64,000 nucleotides of DNA. Origin: Endothia cerciana (Eukaryota > Ascomycota > Sordariomycetes > Diaporthales > Cryphonectriaceae). Below, piece after piece: positions 1 through 10,559 of the stretch (position 1 is its first letter; each line of letters begins with the position of its first letter). Both the position numbers and the translations under genes were made by a program. The notes under the pieces were generated by a model. That model was not told the origin of the DNA and ran no database searches. It was given only the letters and a program-made list of their open reading frames with translations. The stretch lies in contig JALRMH010000001.1 in assembly GCA_026119935.1 (NCBI GenBank), positions 2,046,001 to 2,110,000 on the forward strand, read 5' to 3'.

Positions 1-1014
1 TGATCATTGCTTGCGTGTTAAGCTGAGCTGAGTGGATGTAATTCCTCGAAGCCACCTACCTAGATCACGCAGCTTCCACATAATCCTGTGGGAGTCATAA
101 AAGGCACTGAAAATCAAGTCGGGGATAAATTGGTTTGATTTCTAGTGAGCGAGCACTTCGTGGAACCCCAAGTAGAGATATAACTACTATGACAATGATT
201 CAAATTGTTTAGTGTCTTGGTGAATGGCATATCGCATCCGGCTCAAATTCGGTCACGGGCGGACGCAACACTTATTGAGAACCGAACGGTCTCTGAGGAA
301 GACTAGCCTGCAAACTGCTGATGGCGACGTCCACTCAATTAACTGAGAGCCAAGAAAGACCCTCACTAGATGCTCTGAAGTTAGTGCCAAGAAAGTATCG
401 TGATTGAAGTCACAAACCCATGCTCGACTCGAGCCTGATGTAGACAAAGCGTACTGAAATAAGACCGTTACAGGTGTCTGAACGGTCACATTGGGACTAT
501 CACTACCATACAGGGAAGGCATGTCAATCGAATCAGGTTATCAGTCTGCTGAAGGGCGGGCACCGGTGCCTCAGGAAGATTTGAGCAATTTGAGTTGTCG
601 AGGATAGATGGAAGAGTCCTGTAATGTTAAGCTGCAAGGGGCTCTCCTAGCTTTAGGTTGGTCGGGAAGTAATGTGACAGGCCAGGAGAGTTCGGCTATG
701 GCTTGGTACCCAATGTTTTGACTTCCAGGCCCTGGTGATACTGCTTCCGCGATCCCAATTTGGTATGGCTTTGCCCCTGCGGTAAGAGAGCATCGCAGGC
801 TTCACGGGCCGCTCTCTTATGCATCTCCCAAAGTATAGCGGACACGGACGCATTCATCCACCGGAAGGGCAAGCCCGGTGAATGCAGCTCCGCGATAGCA
901 ATCCCACGGAGTTCATAAATACCGGAGGTATTCGCCTGGTGCTCAACCGGGAAACCTACTGTGAGTCCTTTTCAACGGCACAGATTTGATTTGTTCCCTT
1001 TCCGTCACCGTACA
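1..1014. other. 5' intergenic region / GH7 promoter
   Basis: No convincing gene. Short minus-strand frames at 253-522 and 653-853 have no recognisable domain or signal peptide, and I treat them as chance. A CATAAATA element near 911-918, about 100 nt before the GH7 start, is the best TATA-like candidate. Confidence 0.4.
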
Positions 1015-2395
1015 ATGCAGGCCAGAACCGCCGTGGCAGTGAGCCTACTGGGGCTCGTGAGGGCCCAACAGCCCGGCACTGCGACCCCGGAAGTCCACCC
1101 TGAGTTGACGACATACAAGTGTACTGCTGCTGGAGGATGCGTTACCCAGAACACATCAATCGTTCTGGACTTTGGTTATCGCTGGCTGCATACTGCTGAC
1201 GATGCGTCATGCACCACTTCCAGCGGAATCAACGCCACTCTGTGCCCCGACGAGGCGACATGCGCACAGAACTGTATGATCGAAGGTGCGAACTACACAG
1301 CTGCTGGTGTGTCGACGTCAGGCTCTGCCATGACCATGAACCAGTACGTGAACTCGTCAACTGGCGTGTCCAACGCCTCGCCCAGAGTCTACTTGCTCGA
1401 CAACGAAAGCCAAGATTATGTCATGTTCCAACTGCTGGGCCAAGAGCTCACGTTCGACGTCGACCTGTCCGCCCTCCCATGTGGCGAAAACGGAGCCCTA
1501 TACCTCTCCGAGATGGATGCTTCGGGCGGCCGCAATGAGTATCAGACCGGTGGCGCGAGGTATGGGTCAGGCTACTGCGACGCGCAGTGTCCGGTGGAGA
1601 CCTTCAAGAATGGATCTCTGAACACCAATAGTTCAGGCTATTGCTGCAACGAGATGGACATCCTCGAGTCAAACAGCCTCGCAGCCGCCTTCACTCCTCA
1701 CCCGTGTCTGGACGACTCAAGTAACTGCGACAAGAGCGGGTGCGGATTCAACCCATACAACCAAGGCTACCATGACTACTGGGCACCGGGCGGGACACTC
1801 GACACAAGCAAGCCCATCACGGTTACCACTCAATTCATCACAGACGACGGTACCACGACTGGAACTCTCACTGAGATCAAACGAGTCTACCACCAGAACA
1901 ACGTATCTGTGCCGAGCGCCATCTCCGGCGGCAATGGTGACTCGATCAATGCAACCTGGTGCGCGGCTGTCGACAGCAGTGCCACCGAGTTTGGCAATCT
2001 TGAGACTATGGGCCAGGCCCTTGGCCGAGGCATGGTGCTGGCCTTCAGCGTCTGGAACGACGACTCTCGTAAGTCTACCTGCACCATATCAGCACCTCGG
2101 GTCTTTGGGACGTGATACCAAATACGTAATGTCTGGCGGTTCCATGGTTTTGTTCCTATCTCTTTTACCATGTGTTGTCTAATCTGCGAACCTTCACTGA
2201 CGTCCCCTAGAATACATGGACTGGCTGGACGAAGGTAACAATGGCCCATGCAGCAGCACTGCTGGCAATCCCGCCTTGATCGAAGCCGATAACCCTACTA
2301 CGCACGTCGTTTTCTCGAACATTAAATGGGGCGACATCAACTCCACAGTGGCGGCTGCACCAAGCATGCGCAGAAGGGGTGTGCGTCACTTCTAG
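1015..2395 (+). CDS. GH7 endoglucanase (Cel7B/EG I-like), secreted
   Basis: Secreted retaining cellulase that cleaves internal beta-1,4 bonds of cellulose. Exons are 1015-2068 and 2211-2395; the 142-nt intron starts GTAAGT and ends CCCTAG, giving 412 aa. The ATG at 1015 is chosen because a signal peptide (residues 1-17, ending VRAQ) follows at once; the open frame upstream begins only with GTG. The GH7 catalytic signature E-x-D-x-x-E is intact in CCNEMDILESN (E213 nucleophile, D215, E218 acid/base). Family blocks LPCGENGALYLSEMD and GSGYCDAQCP are present, and exon 2 supplies the typical C-terminal core NGPCSSTAGNP and FSNIKWGDI. The short ESN form and overall length resemble endoglucanase I rather than cellobiohydrolase. 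There is no cellulose-binding module: the protein stops about 17 residues after the core. The 3' end faces a small secreted-protein gene. Confidence 0.95.
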
Positions 2396-2615
2396 TGCAT
2401 TAGCAATATGTCGGTTACACATGAGGTTTTCCTGGAGCATACCAAGTGCTCCGCAGACCAGCCGATAGGCTCTGTATGTGAAGGGGGAAAAAGGGTGACT
2501 TTACTGTCATGCCCAAATTCTCTAAACTTTGTACATCTCGGGCAGATATCCTATCATACAAGAATGTTCCACACAACGAACTCGTGAGTGGGACTGAGGG
2601 CTCACTGAAACCACA

Positions 2616-3325
2616 TTACGAGCAGCTGTCGCTTCCAACGTGAAATGTACCGTCGGAGTCTTCGCAGCCACACTCCCCTGTCTCAGGATCTTTGATACAA
2701 CCCGTGCCAACGCCGCTCGAGGTACCCGAACCACTAGGAGACGTCTCAGATGAGTATTTGATCGACTATTGATTCCCGGGCTTTAAGTTTTGTGTGATGG
2801 GGCTTACCTCCAACTGAAGGTCCAACAATCAGTGTTGTTGTTCATCTGGGTCGACGTCGGTGGGGTGCATGTACAGGCTTTACAGGTACCGTAAGGCGCT
2901 CCATGGTCATCTAGAAAGAAATCGGGCTATCAGAGGAATCATTCAATTTTATTTTTTATTTTTATTTTTTAATTCTTTTTACACGGCAGGAGTAGACACG
3001 GACAGCCTGCAGGGCTCTCATGAGGCTCATGGCAGGTTTGTGAGCGCCAGCGCCCTTGTAATGGCCGAGGGAGAAGCCATTATCATCTAGAAGACCTACC
3101 GTCATAACTATGATCCGTCATAAATACGGCGAAGGTCTGTTCTTCGGATGTTCGGGTGTTGTGAGATCACTCAGCGGCTTGGATGGCTGTTGATACCTTT
3201 GCGGCACTGCATCTGAGATAGGTCGGATATGCTCCTTTTGTATTGGAGGAGCAAGGTCTGCAAGGATCGAGAGTGGCTAAGACGACTGACGATGAGGCGA
3301 GGAGAACGACAGAGAAAGGATGCAT
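2616..3325 (-). CDS. small secreted cysteine-rich protein (reconstructed, 4 exons)
   Basis: Function unknown. The proposed model has exons 3325-3197, 3006-2985, 2910-2808 and 2733-2616, 123 aa, with all phases agreeing. Exon 1 starts MHPFSVVLLASSSVVLA, a textbook signal peptide, then DPCRPCSSN. Exon 3 gives GTCKACTCTPP and exon 4 gives GCIKDPETGECGCEDSDG. The mature protein would carry 12 cysteines, an even number that suits disulfide pairing. Introns 2 and 3 are both 74 nt; intron 3 is GTAAGC...CCTAG and intron 2 ends TTTCTTTCTAG. The weak points are intron 1 (190 nt, donor GTATCA; acceptor at 3007 or alternatively at 3055, which adds 16 in-frame residues) and the GTGTAA donor of intron 2. 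A TATATAT stretch lies at about 3437-3446, 115 nt before the ATG. Such proteins are often effectors or extracellular factors, but nothing here proves that role. Confidence 0.55.
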
Positions 3326-4470
3326 TATGATAAATCAGTATACTTGGGTTGCTGTCAGACTGACCACATGAGAGAGGAGTTGACCTGTCGTTTATGCATG
3401 GCGGGAAAAGCCCTAGAGGAGAGTAGTGAGGCTTGAATATATATGAAGAAGAAAGCTCAGCTGCCACAAAAGAATACTTCCCTCAAGCAATGCAAGACAT
3501 GGCTTTCTTAGCGCTGGTCTTCTTGTTTCAAAGGCTGTTTAGTAATGTTTTTTGTCCGTGATCATTCCCCATGGTACTAAGTAGTTTGCTTGATATTGGA
3601 CGCCGTCAGTCCGCCGTCCGCTCCGAACTCCTAGCCAATGCTAGAAAGGCTGGCTTCTGACGGTCAACTGCATTCTATCCCTTGAATACTTGATGACTAG
3701 CCTTTTCTCTGTTCTAGACAGCATGTAGACCAAGACGTGGGGTATCGTCTTTCACTATTTTCATTTGTATCTTCCGATAGATTTCACTCTAGACTAGCGA
3801 TCGCCGGAAGTGACTGCTCCTCATTTGTCGTTTCCATAAAGGACTTGAAAGTAGTGATCTCGTGTCCGCCTCCTATTATCTATGAGGTTCTGAGTCGTAC
3901 GGTATCAACTTGATACATGGTGTGGAGTATCTAGTCCCAAGCCCGGCACGACTTTGATGAGTTTATCACGAATGGGCCAACTTGCAAAGTTCATTTCTGT
4001 TGACTCGGATGGGTTGGCGACGGGACCTTGACACCCGATATTGACAGCACGAGTATTGCATCACTTGCGCTGCTGAACATGCTTGTGAACATGTTTCATG
4101 ATCACCTCACAGCCGCGTGTGCGCCCTTGATATCCCTACAGTCATTCCCCACAGCAAATGACCCGCTGATCTTCAGGGGTGCGAATCCAGAGTCGTCTAG
4201 ACCCTCATCACCACATCTACCAACTGCGTCAACAAATATTGCCTTGTGGTTGATGATGGCATTCTGATGGGGTTAGTTCCAGGTCAATAACCAAGTGTAG
4301 AACTACCTGATGATAAATCATGACATGGCCAGTCCTTCTTGAGTTTATACAAAAGTAAAAGTTGTTTATAAGCATCTGCCATATATGTACAAGAAGAAAT
4401 GAATGCCATGGAGGCCAACTTGTGTCCGACTCCTGACCAACTAAGGGCCTCCTGAAGCAGCGTTGAACGC
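3326..4470. other. intergenic, no gene recognised
   Basis: AT-richer spacer between the promoter of the small secreted protein and the 3' end of the GH28 gene. The + frame at 4028-4267 has no domain, signal peptide or plausible context and is not annotated. Confidence 0.5.
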
Positions 4471-5688
4471 TCAGCCACTCGCGCCGTCGGTGCAAGTCAC
4501 ACCGAGATCGCTGGGCGTGTTGGCGCACAAATACTCAGTGGTCCCGCTGGGCGCCGCGACTGACATGTCAGACATCGTGATGCCACAAGTGCCATCCGCG
4601 GGACAGTCGATGTTGGCGATAACTGGTGAGTATGCTGTGCTCGTCGTCCCAGAGAATCCCTTGATAACCACGTCGGTGATCTGAGCGGTGCTCGGATACT
4701 CGTCGCAGTAATCCGTGTCTGATCCGTAGCAGCTCTGCACTTGGAAGGCGTAGTCTGAGCTGTCCACCACGAAGTTCTCGAAGGTCACGTTCGACACGAC
4801 GGAAGAGCCATGGTCGTCTCCGCCCGGGTACAACTTCAGGCCTGACGCCTTGGCCGACGAGATCATGGTTGCACCGCTGACGTAAATGTTCTGGACGGTG
4901 TCCGTCGTTCCGGCACTCGATCCCAGGCTACCTACACTGATCCCATGGCTTCCGTTGCAGCTGATGTCGTAAACCTCGACGTAGCTCGCACCTGGCTTGA
5001 ATGCAACGCAGTCGTCATCGTTTAGGACCGAGGCGCCGTTGATAGTCACGTAAGTCGATTGACCGATATCCCAGCCATCGGTGTTCTTGGGCTCGTTATC
5101 GCTGGTGCTGATGGCCGACAGCGTGATGTCTGTGTATGCGACGTTGCTTGAACCACCAGTCGAGGAGTGAAACACGTTCGGCGCATTCTTGAAGAGAAGG
5201 TTCGAGATGGCGACATTGCTGCTGCCGTCGACATAGAACAGCGTCGGGCGCGCGTATGAACTGTCCTCTGCAAAGAGGTCCCACGACGCCTGACCATTGC
5301 CGTCAAAGACGCCGTCGCCCGTTGTGGATGTCACAGTCAAACCGTCAATATCCTGTGCCAGAAATATAGCAGTCTTGCCGTTCCAGTAGTCCGTGTCATC
5401 CGAGACCAGCAAGGTTCCCTCAACCTCAAATGTGCAGCCCGAGCACCCATCGAAACTGAGCTCCGAGTTGACGTAATAGGTTGTGCTGGCTGGGATCACA
5501 ATTGTTCCGGAGGGACAGTCTGCGATGGCAGACTCGATGGCCGCTACGTCGTCAGTGGAGCTACTTCCTCCAGCCGTTGGTGTGCAGGAAGACGCGGCTG
5601 CGGCAGCAACCCGATGGGGGGCGGCCTTTGAGGGTGCAGCGTTAACATACACTGCACTGGCAACAAGGACAACCGCAGGGAGGAGCAT
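4471..5688 (-). CDS. GH28 polygalacturonase-family pectinase, secreted
   Basis: Single-exon gene of 405 aa for a secreted right-handed beta-helix enzyme that hydrolyses galacturonan-type pectin. The open frame extends upstream to 5955, but I start at the ATG at 5688 because it opens a signal peptide (MLLPAVVLVASAVYVNAAP). GH28 active-site blocks are NTDGWD (about 202-207), NDDDC (about 223-227) and GSHGIS (about 246-251). The fourth block, normally RIK, reads SGLKLYPGG (about 282-290), so the usual Arg is absent while the Lys stays. Such divergence is more typical of exo-acting or non-polygalacturonase GH28 groups than of endopolygalacturonases, so the exact substrate is open. A TATATATA element at about 5838-5847 lies 150 nt upstream of the start. 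Confidence 0.9.
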   Translation of the reverse strand: MLLPAVVLVASAVYVNAAPSKAAPHRVAAAAASSCTPTAGGSSSTDDVAAIESAIADCPSGTIVIPASTTYYVNSELSFDGCSGCTFEVEGTLLVSDDTDYWNGKTAIFLAQDIDGLTVTSTTGDGVFDGNGQASWDLFAEDSSYARPTLFYVDGSSNVAISNLLFKNAPNVFHSSTGGSSNVAYTDITLSAISTSDNEPKNTDGWDIGQSTYVTINGASVLNDDDCVAFKPGASYVEVYDISCNGSHGISVGSLGSSAGTTDTVQNIYVSGATMISSAKASGLKLYPGGDDHGSSVVSNVTFENFVVDSSDYAFQVQSCYGSDTDYCDEYPSTAQITDVVIKGFSGTTSTAYSPVIANIDCPADGTCGITMSDMSVAAPSGTTEYLCANTPSDLGVTCTDGASG

Positions 5689-7738
5689 CTTTCCAATTGA
5701 TGACAGAGAGAGAAGAGAAGAAGAATGTATCTTATGTACAAGTATATCTGACCGTCCTGCGGAACACTGCGTGAAAAGAGTAGGCGTAGGAGACAGAACA
5801 TCGAGAGTGATTCCCACCTTATCCCTGGCTGTCAGGTGTATATATATTTGTTTCATTTCCAAGGAAACATTTGTTCTAAGTTCTCCCTCTTGATTCACGC
5901 AAGTGTTTTCTCCGACCTCCCTCATCTGGAGCCCCTCTAATCTCTTCCGCGACAATGCAGGGGCCTTGTCTTTCTAGGTACATGTTGGGGCGATCTGTGG
6001 GGCTCTACGGCCACAACCGACTTGTCATTTGGGGGATTAAAGTCCCAGCGGATAATTGTCCGTTCCCATTCAGGACATCGAAACATTCGAAATCTAAAAA
6101 GGTGTCGACATTAACAGAAGTACTATGGTAGCTTGCTCGTGGACCTTAAGATCACTTCGTTAGCTGCGAAGCACTGGTGTGCCGCATGTATTGTCACAAA
6201 TCTGGGGTAAAACCACCTATGTTGACGACCTTCGTTGGATCTGAGTAAACCTGAGGTCTAGAAACATTGGCTCTATGACCGCAAGCATGCTTACGAATGC
6301 ATCTTCTGCACCAAGGAGAGTTGATAAACTCCTCCTCCACCCCTTTTTGCGGCCCCCCTCCCCCTTTCTTTCTCCTTTCCGCAAAAGAGGGTGCTTTTCA
6401 AAGATAGATGCTAAGAGCATGTGCTTCCTGTAGTGGGCCAGCCCTCGTACATCGGTGCGGGGTGTTATCAGCACAGACTGGTCCTTACTATCATCGCTTA
6501 GATTCGACTTCGCATTGCTGGAAACCGCTGAATGCATCTTTTCCTTGCACAAAATCAGCATAATAGGAATGAAATGGTTCGAAAATAGATAAAACGGATA
6601 AAAATAAACGACATAACTATATTAGCCAGGTTCATCAATGTGTACTGTAGTTACAAAGAGAAGCAGGTGGCCTACATCCTGACCTCCTCAAATTGCAAAG
6701 TAGACCCAGATATCTCTCACGTCACAGACCGATGACCAGTGCACTGAAGTGACCAGCGTACTATGTATCTGGACAAGCACGAAGACATTATGCTGTGCCG
6801 TTGTTTGCTGCTATTAGTAATATGGTCCGGTCTGTATGGATCTATTGCGTAAGGATTTGGGAAGGAATCATGGGCGTAGTTGAATATAGTCATACTACAG
6901 ATGTTGCGCAAACAGTGCGTATTGTCTTAATAGAATCATGAAAAAGAACATTTCCCTCTCTTGGCTAGCTTTAACCCACATTTGGTCGATTTCAAGATCT
7001 GGATTCATCTGCATAAGGGATAAGACTTGCATAATGCCCTCAAGAGGCCAATTGGAGGTCACCCCGAGTCGGACTCTGGGCTGGATGCCACAATCAAAAC
7101 CCTCACTAAAGCCACACGCTTGGGAGATTGAACCGTACGGGACATTCTTGATTGTTGGAGCCAGGCAAGGACAAGGAGCCCGTTTGATGCCACTTGCTCG
7201 GAGCTGCTATCTAGGCCTAAAGACGAGTCTCCTCCTAAGGTCGTCATGGCGGACTGAGACATGCAGGGCTTGAGTGGTAGTTTGGACGCCAGAATTTGAT
7301 GTAACTCTACTATAATTAGCTCAGATGCCCAGTAGCTTCAATAAAACCTCTCCCCAGCTGAACGGTCTGAAGCGGACATCCAGGCTCCAACCCCATAGTG
7401 TACTGGCCTGCGCCGAAGGTGGGCGAGGGGGGTATACAACAAATTTAATTGGCCCTACTTCTCGGATGACTAGTTACGGTAGGAAGGAAAGAAGCTACTA
7501 AAGATGTCCTAGAGCATATTGAAACCTTCTAGAACTTTTAGCATAGGGTGTTCTTTACATCACTCGTAGTCATTTCTATAGAAGAATAAATCGACACATT
7601 ATAAATGCATACACCGAAGACCTGAAGGCGGCGGTAAACACACTCGTCGCTTAATTTCCTTCTGGCCAGCCTCCACTCAAGGAAGCGACACGGGTGTTTT
7701 TCATGTTTTGTCCATGTCTTGTACCACGAGAATTCTAA
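5689..7738. other. intergenic, no gene recognised
   Basis: Two kilobases holding the GH28 promoter on its left side and the 3' flank of the GH18 gene on its right. Frames at 6217-6561 (-) and 6938-7273 (+) show no domain, signal peptide or biased composition. Confidence 0.45.
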
Positions 7739-8851
7739 TTACGCGTTAACCATGGCGAAATAATCAACATGAGCCTGCGCCGGCTCTGGGGGATCCGCAC
7801 TGGAATTCGCGGAGCTGGGTTGAATAACGCTCTCCTGCCACGCCGCAGTCAGCGTGGATGCAGTCTCGTTCGTGACATTCAGCGTCAGAGTGTCATTGGG
7901 TCTCAATATCTCCGTCATCTCCTGGGCCCACTCCCATGGCGCCGCCGTGCCGCCCGGATCGCTGTTGAAGTATTCCCAGCCCATGATCCCGCCGATGGTC
8001 CCATAGATTTCCACAAGCTCGATGACCGTCTGGTTCAACGTCGGGATGTCGGTGTATCCACCTCCGTTTGCCGGGTTAGTCAGTTGACCTGCAACGATGA
8101 CTGTCGGATCCCAGCCGTACGAGACAATGTTTTCGAAATCGGTCGGGCTCGCCATCGTGCCAAAACCGCTGTAAAACTGAGTGTTGAGAAAGTGTATCAT
8201 CTCGAGGCTATTTGTGCTCACAGCCGCACCAGCAAGCGTCTCATAATTGAAACCGGACAGGTTGGCACTATCCTCCAATGCAGTAGCAACAGGAGCTAGA
8301 GTGATGATGAACTCGTCGCCGAAGTCTGCATTGAGTCGCTCCACCAGTCGCGTGATCCCAGCCTGCGACATGGACTGCTCCACATCGAGATCCATACCCT
8401 GAAGGCCATAATAGTTGACAACGTCGTACAGCTGGCCATAATAATTCTCGAAGGTCGCGTTGTCGGTGCTGTCAAGAGTCTCGGTATCGAATGAGCCTGC
8501 TGAGGCGCCGCCAATCATGCCCGTCACCTTGACTCCGGCTTCCTGCATTATCACGGTCTCATTCCAGAGAGTATAAAAGTGTGGATCGTAGGGGGAGTAG
8601 TCATTAAGGTGTATGTCTGCTCCAACGTTGATGTGGAAAGAACAGACAATGAGGTGAGTCAAAGCGATTCCCTGCTCGGTGATCAGGGGCAACATGGAGA
8701 TAGGGTTGCCAGCGGTATCGTGTGTGGTCTGGAAGTATATGACGAGTCGCGGCAAATCGCTGATTTCCCTCTTCGAGACATCGTGAACAGGGACGGCCGA
8801 AACAGTGCTCAGCACGGAGGCTGCCACCGCGCCCAGAGCCAGAAGTCTCAT
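7739..8851 (-). CDS. GH18 chitinase / endo-N-acetylglucosaminidase family protein, secreted
   Basis: Single exon, 370 aa. GH18 enzymes cleave beta-1,4-linked N-acetylglucosamine in chitin or the chitobiose core of N-glycans. A signal peptide (residues 1-19, ending STVSA) is followed by a possible Kex2-type KR at 27-28. The TIM-barrel blocks are present: LTHLIVCSFHIN (beta-3 region), VTGMIGGA (substrate-binding SxGG equivalent, about 109-116) and the catalytic DxDxE in GMDLDVEQ, with E158 as acid. IGGIMGWEYFNSD forms the final barrel strand with the conserved Trp. There is no chitin-binding domain. Whether it acts on chitin or on glycoproteins cannot be decided from motifs alone. About 45 C-terminal residues after the barrel are low in conserved features and rich in Ser, Thr and Asn. 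Confidence 0.88.
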   Translation of the reverse strand: MRLLALGAVAASVLSTVSAVPVHDVSKREISDLPRLVIYFQTTHDTAGNPISMLPLITEQGIALTHLIVCSFHINVGADIHLNDYSPYDPHFYTLWNETVIMQEAGVKVTGMIGGASAGSFDTETLDSTDNATFENYYGQLYDVVNYYGLQGMDLDVEQSMSQAGITRLVERLNADFGDEFIITLAPVATALEDSANLSGFNYETLAGAAVSTNSLEMIHFLNTQFYSGFGTMASPTDFENIVSYGWDPTVIVAGQLTNPANGGGYTDIPTLNQTVIELVEIYGTIGGIMGWEYFNSDPGGTAAPWEWAQEMTEILRPNDTLTLNVTNETASTLTAAWQESVIQPSSANSSADPPEPAQAHVDYFAMVNA

Positions 8852-10559
8852 GATGGGTCTGTTTGTGTCATCAGGTTCCTTGAATGCAGCCTCGCCGAAG
8901 CCATCATCTCGGGTAGGCGGTATGATTCTAGTTTATACTAATTCCTATCCTCTGTGGTGTGCCCACTCTAGCCCCCTGGCGCTGTAAGCCGAGGTTGCCT
9001 GTAATCGCAAAGACGCCTTCGCATCTCTTTGTTGTGACACGTTAAACTTTGTTATGCATAAGGTCACTAAGCAGTGGAGCAAAGAAGTGACCGGTATGAT
9101 GCTCATTCGCTACGGGGAGTGCGCACGTGTACGGGATTATTCCGAGGTCAGTGTCACGGGGGTCCTCCGGATCCAATATATCGGCGGGCTTGGTATCTTT
9201 CGCCAATAGTGCGGCCCCTGCGACCAACGAGATCATAGTAACATAATCCTTATGCTTAATTCAAGCATACCTCAATGCCCAAGCGGGAAAGGTTCATTCA
9301 ATTAAGGTACCCATTTAGGCAAGTTGTGACCTTGAACACGACTGAGCTTCCTAAATTGACCCAACGAGGCAGCACTGAGATGGCCCTTGCTATCAGAGAT
9401 CCACATTGTGGAATGGGAATTGCCCAGGCGGCTGTTCAATGGCCGAGCTGCAATCGGCCAGCGTAGGAATACCGAGCATGTTTATAGGATCCCGCCATTG
9501 TCTTGGGAAATTACACCCTGCATGTTCCTAAGGACAGCGTTCTAGCTCCCCAATATTGGCCCGTCCATTCTAGACCCACGACCTAGTTGGCTCAACCCCG
9601 TGGTCATATTGACATGCAGATGGTGCTTGAGCCTCCGAATTAGCGACATAGATCTTCAGGGTCCACACCAATTCTGGAGGAGTCAGCGACCTGCATGGCA
9701 TGTGGTCCATCTGATCTCCAATGTCAGCGGCACGAGGACATAATCTTCAGTGCCAAGAATACTACCTCGCGTGCTTCCATGGTCGCCTTACCGCACGGAC
9801 AATCTGGCCCGGAGCATTGGCGGGCAACGTTACCTAGAAAGCCTTAGGTACCTAATTACTCGAAAAGCCAGACAAAGGACGGCAAATATCATAGAAACAG
9901 AATTCCAATCTCTTGATGCTTCAAAGGGCCAATGGCCAACTAATCAATTTTAAGCCAGCTCCTAGACATGGCCACCGTCCAGAATTTTCATACTACCTAA
10001 TGAACCAACCGCCTGGAAATCACTAGTATTGGCCGAGCGGTTTACCGGCTACTTATTTCCTGGATAAGGTGGGTCACAGCCGGATCCCTTGCTGTGACCG
10101 CAGCGTGGCGGTCAAGGCAACTCGGTTCCATACTGTTGGATGGCTTTTGTTGAAGGGTGCGGAGACAATGCTCAGGACCAGGAGCGATGCATCCGGAAGC
10201 TGGAGGAGTAGCTAAGTTTACGGAGGCACAGAGGTAGGAGGCAATTCGGCCTCCACGGCAGACAACCTTCGAAGAGTCGAAACAGGTGACAATATTCTCC
10301 CCCCCCCCCCCCCAAGCTTAAAGCTCTAAGCAGAGAGGGATGATATGGTAAAGTCACTCTTCCAGTCATACTAAGACTCCTTTCGATCGCCGTATTTTGA
10401 ATTTTCATGCTTTTCGTCGGACCCTCCCTCATTCCTCATGGTTGTCATGCTCTCTGCTTGCACTACCTTCACCGCTGACCAGCGGCTCTCGAGATCGAAT
10501 AAAATTCCGCATCTTCAAGAGCCAGGTGAAAGGGGGACTACTAATCCTGCTGTTTCCCA
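8852..10559. other. intergenic with a 15-nt C tract
   Basis: No gene recognised over 1.7 kb. It contains the GH18 promoter, a run of 15 C at 10299-10313, and a tRNA-like GGCCGAGCGGTTTAC string near 10031 that lacks the rest of a cloverleaf. Confidence 0.45.

Noticed and set aside
2381..2740. Extra 3' exon giving the GH7 enzyme a cellulose-binding module
   Set aside because: A GTGCGT donor-like site exists at 2381, but the cysteine-rich sequence downstream lies on the minus strand and belongs to another gene.
6217..6561. 114-codon minus-strand frame
   Set aside because: Basic low-complexity stretch, no family, no promoter or splice support.
10025..10110. tRNA-like string GGCCGAGCGGTTTAC
   Set aside because: Only the D-arm resembles tRNA-Leu/Ser; no anticodon arm or T-arm could be folded after it.
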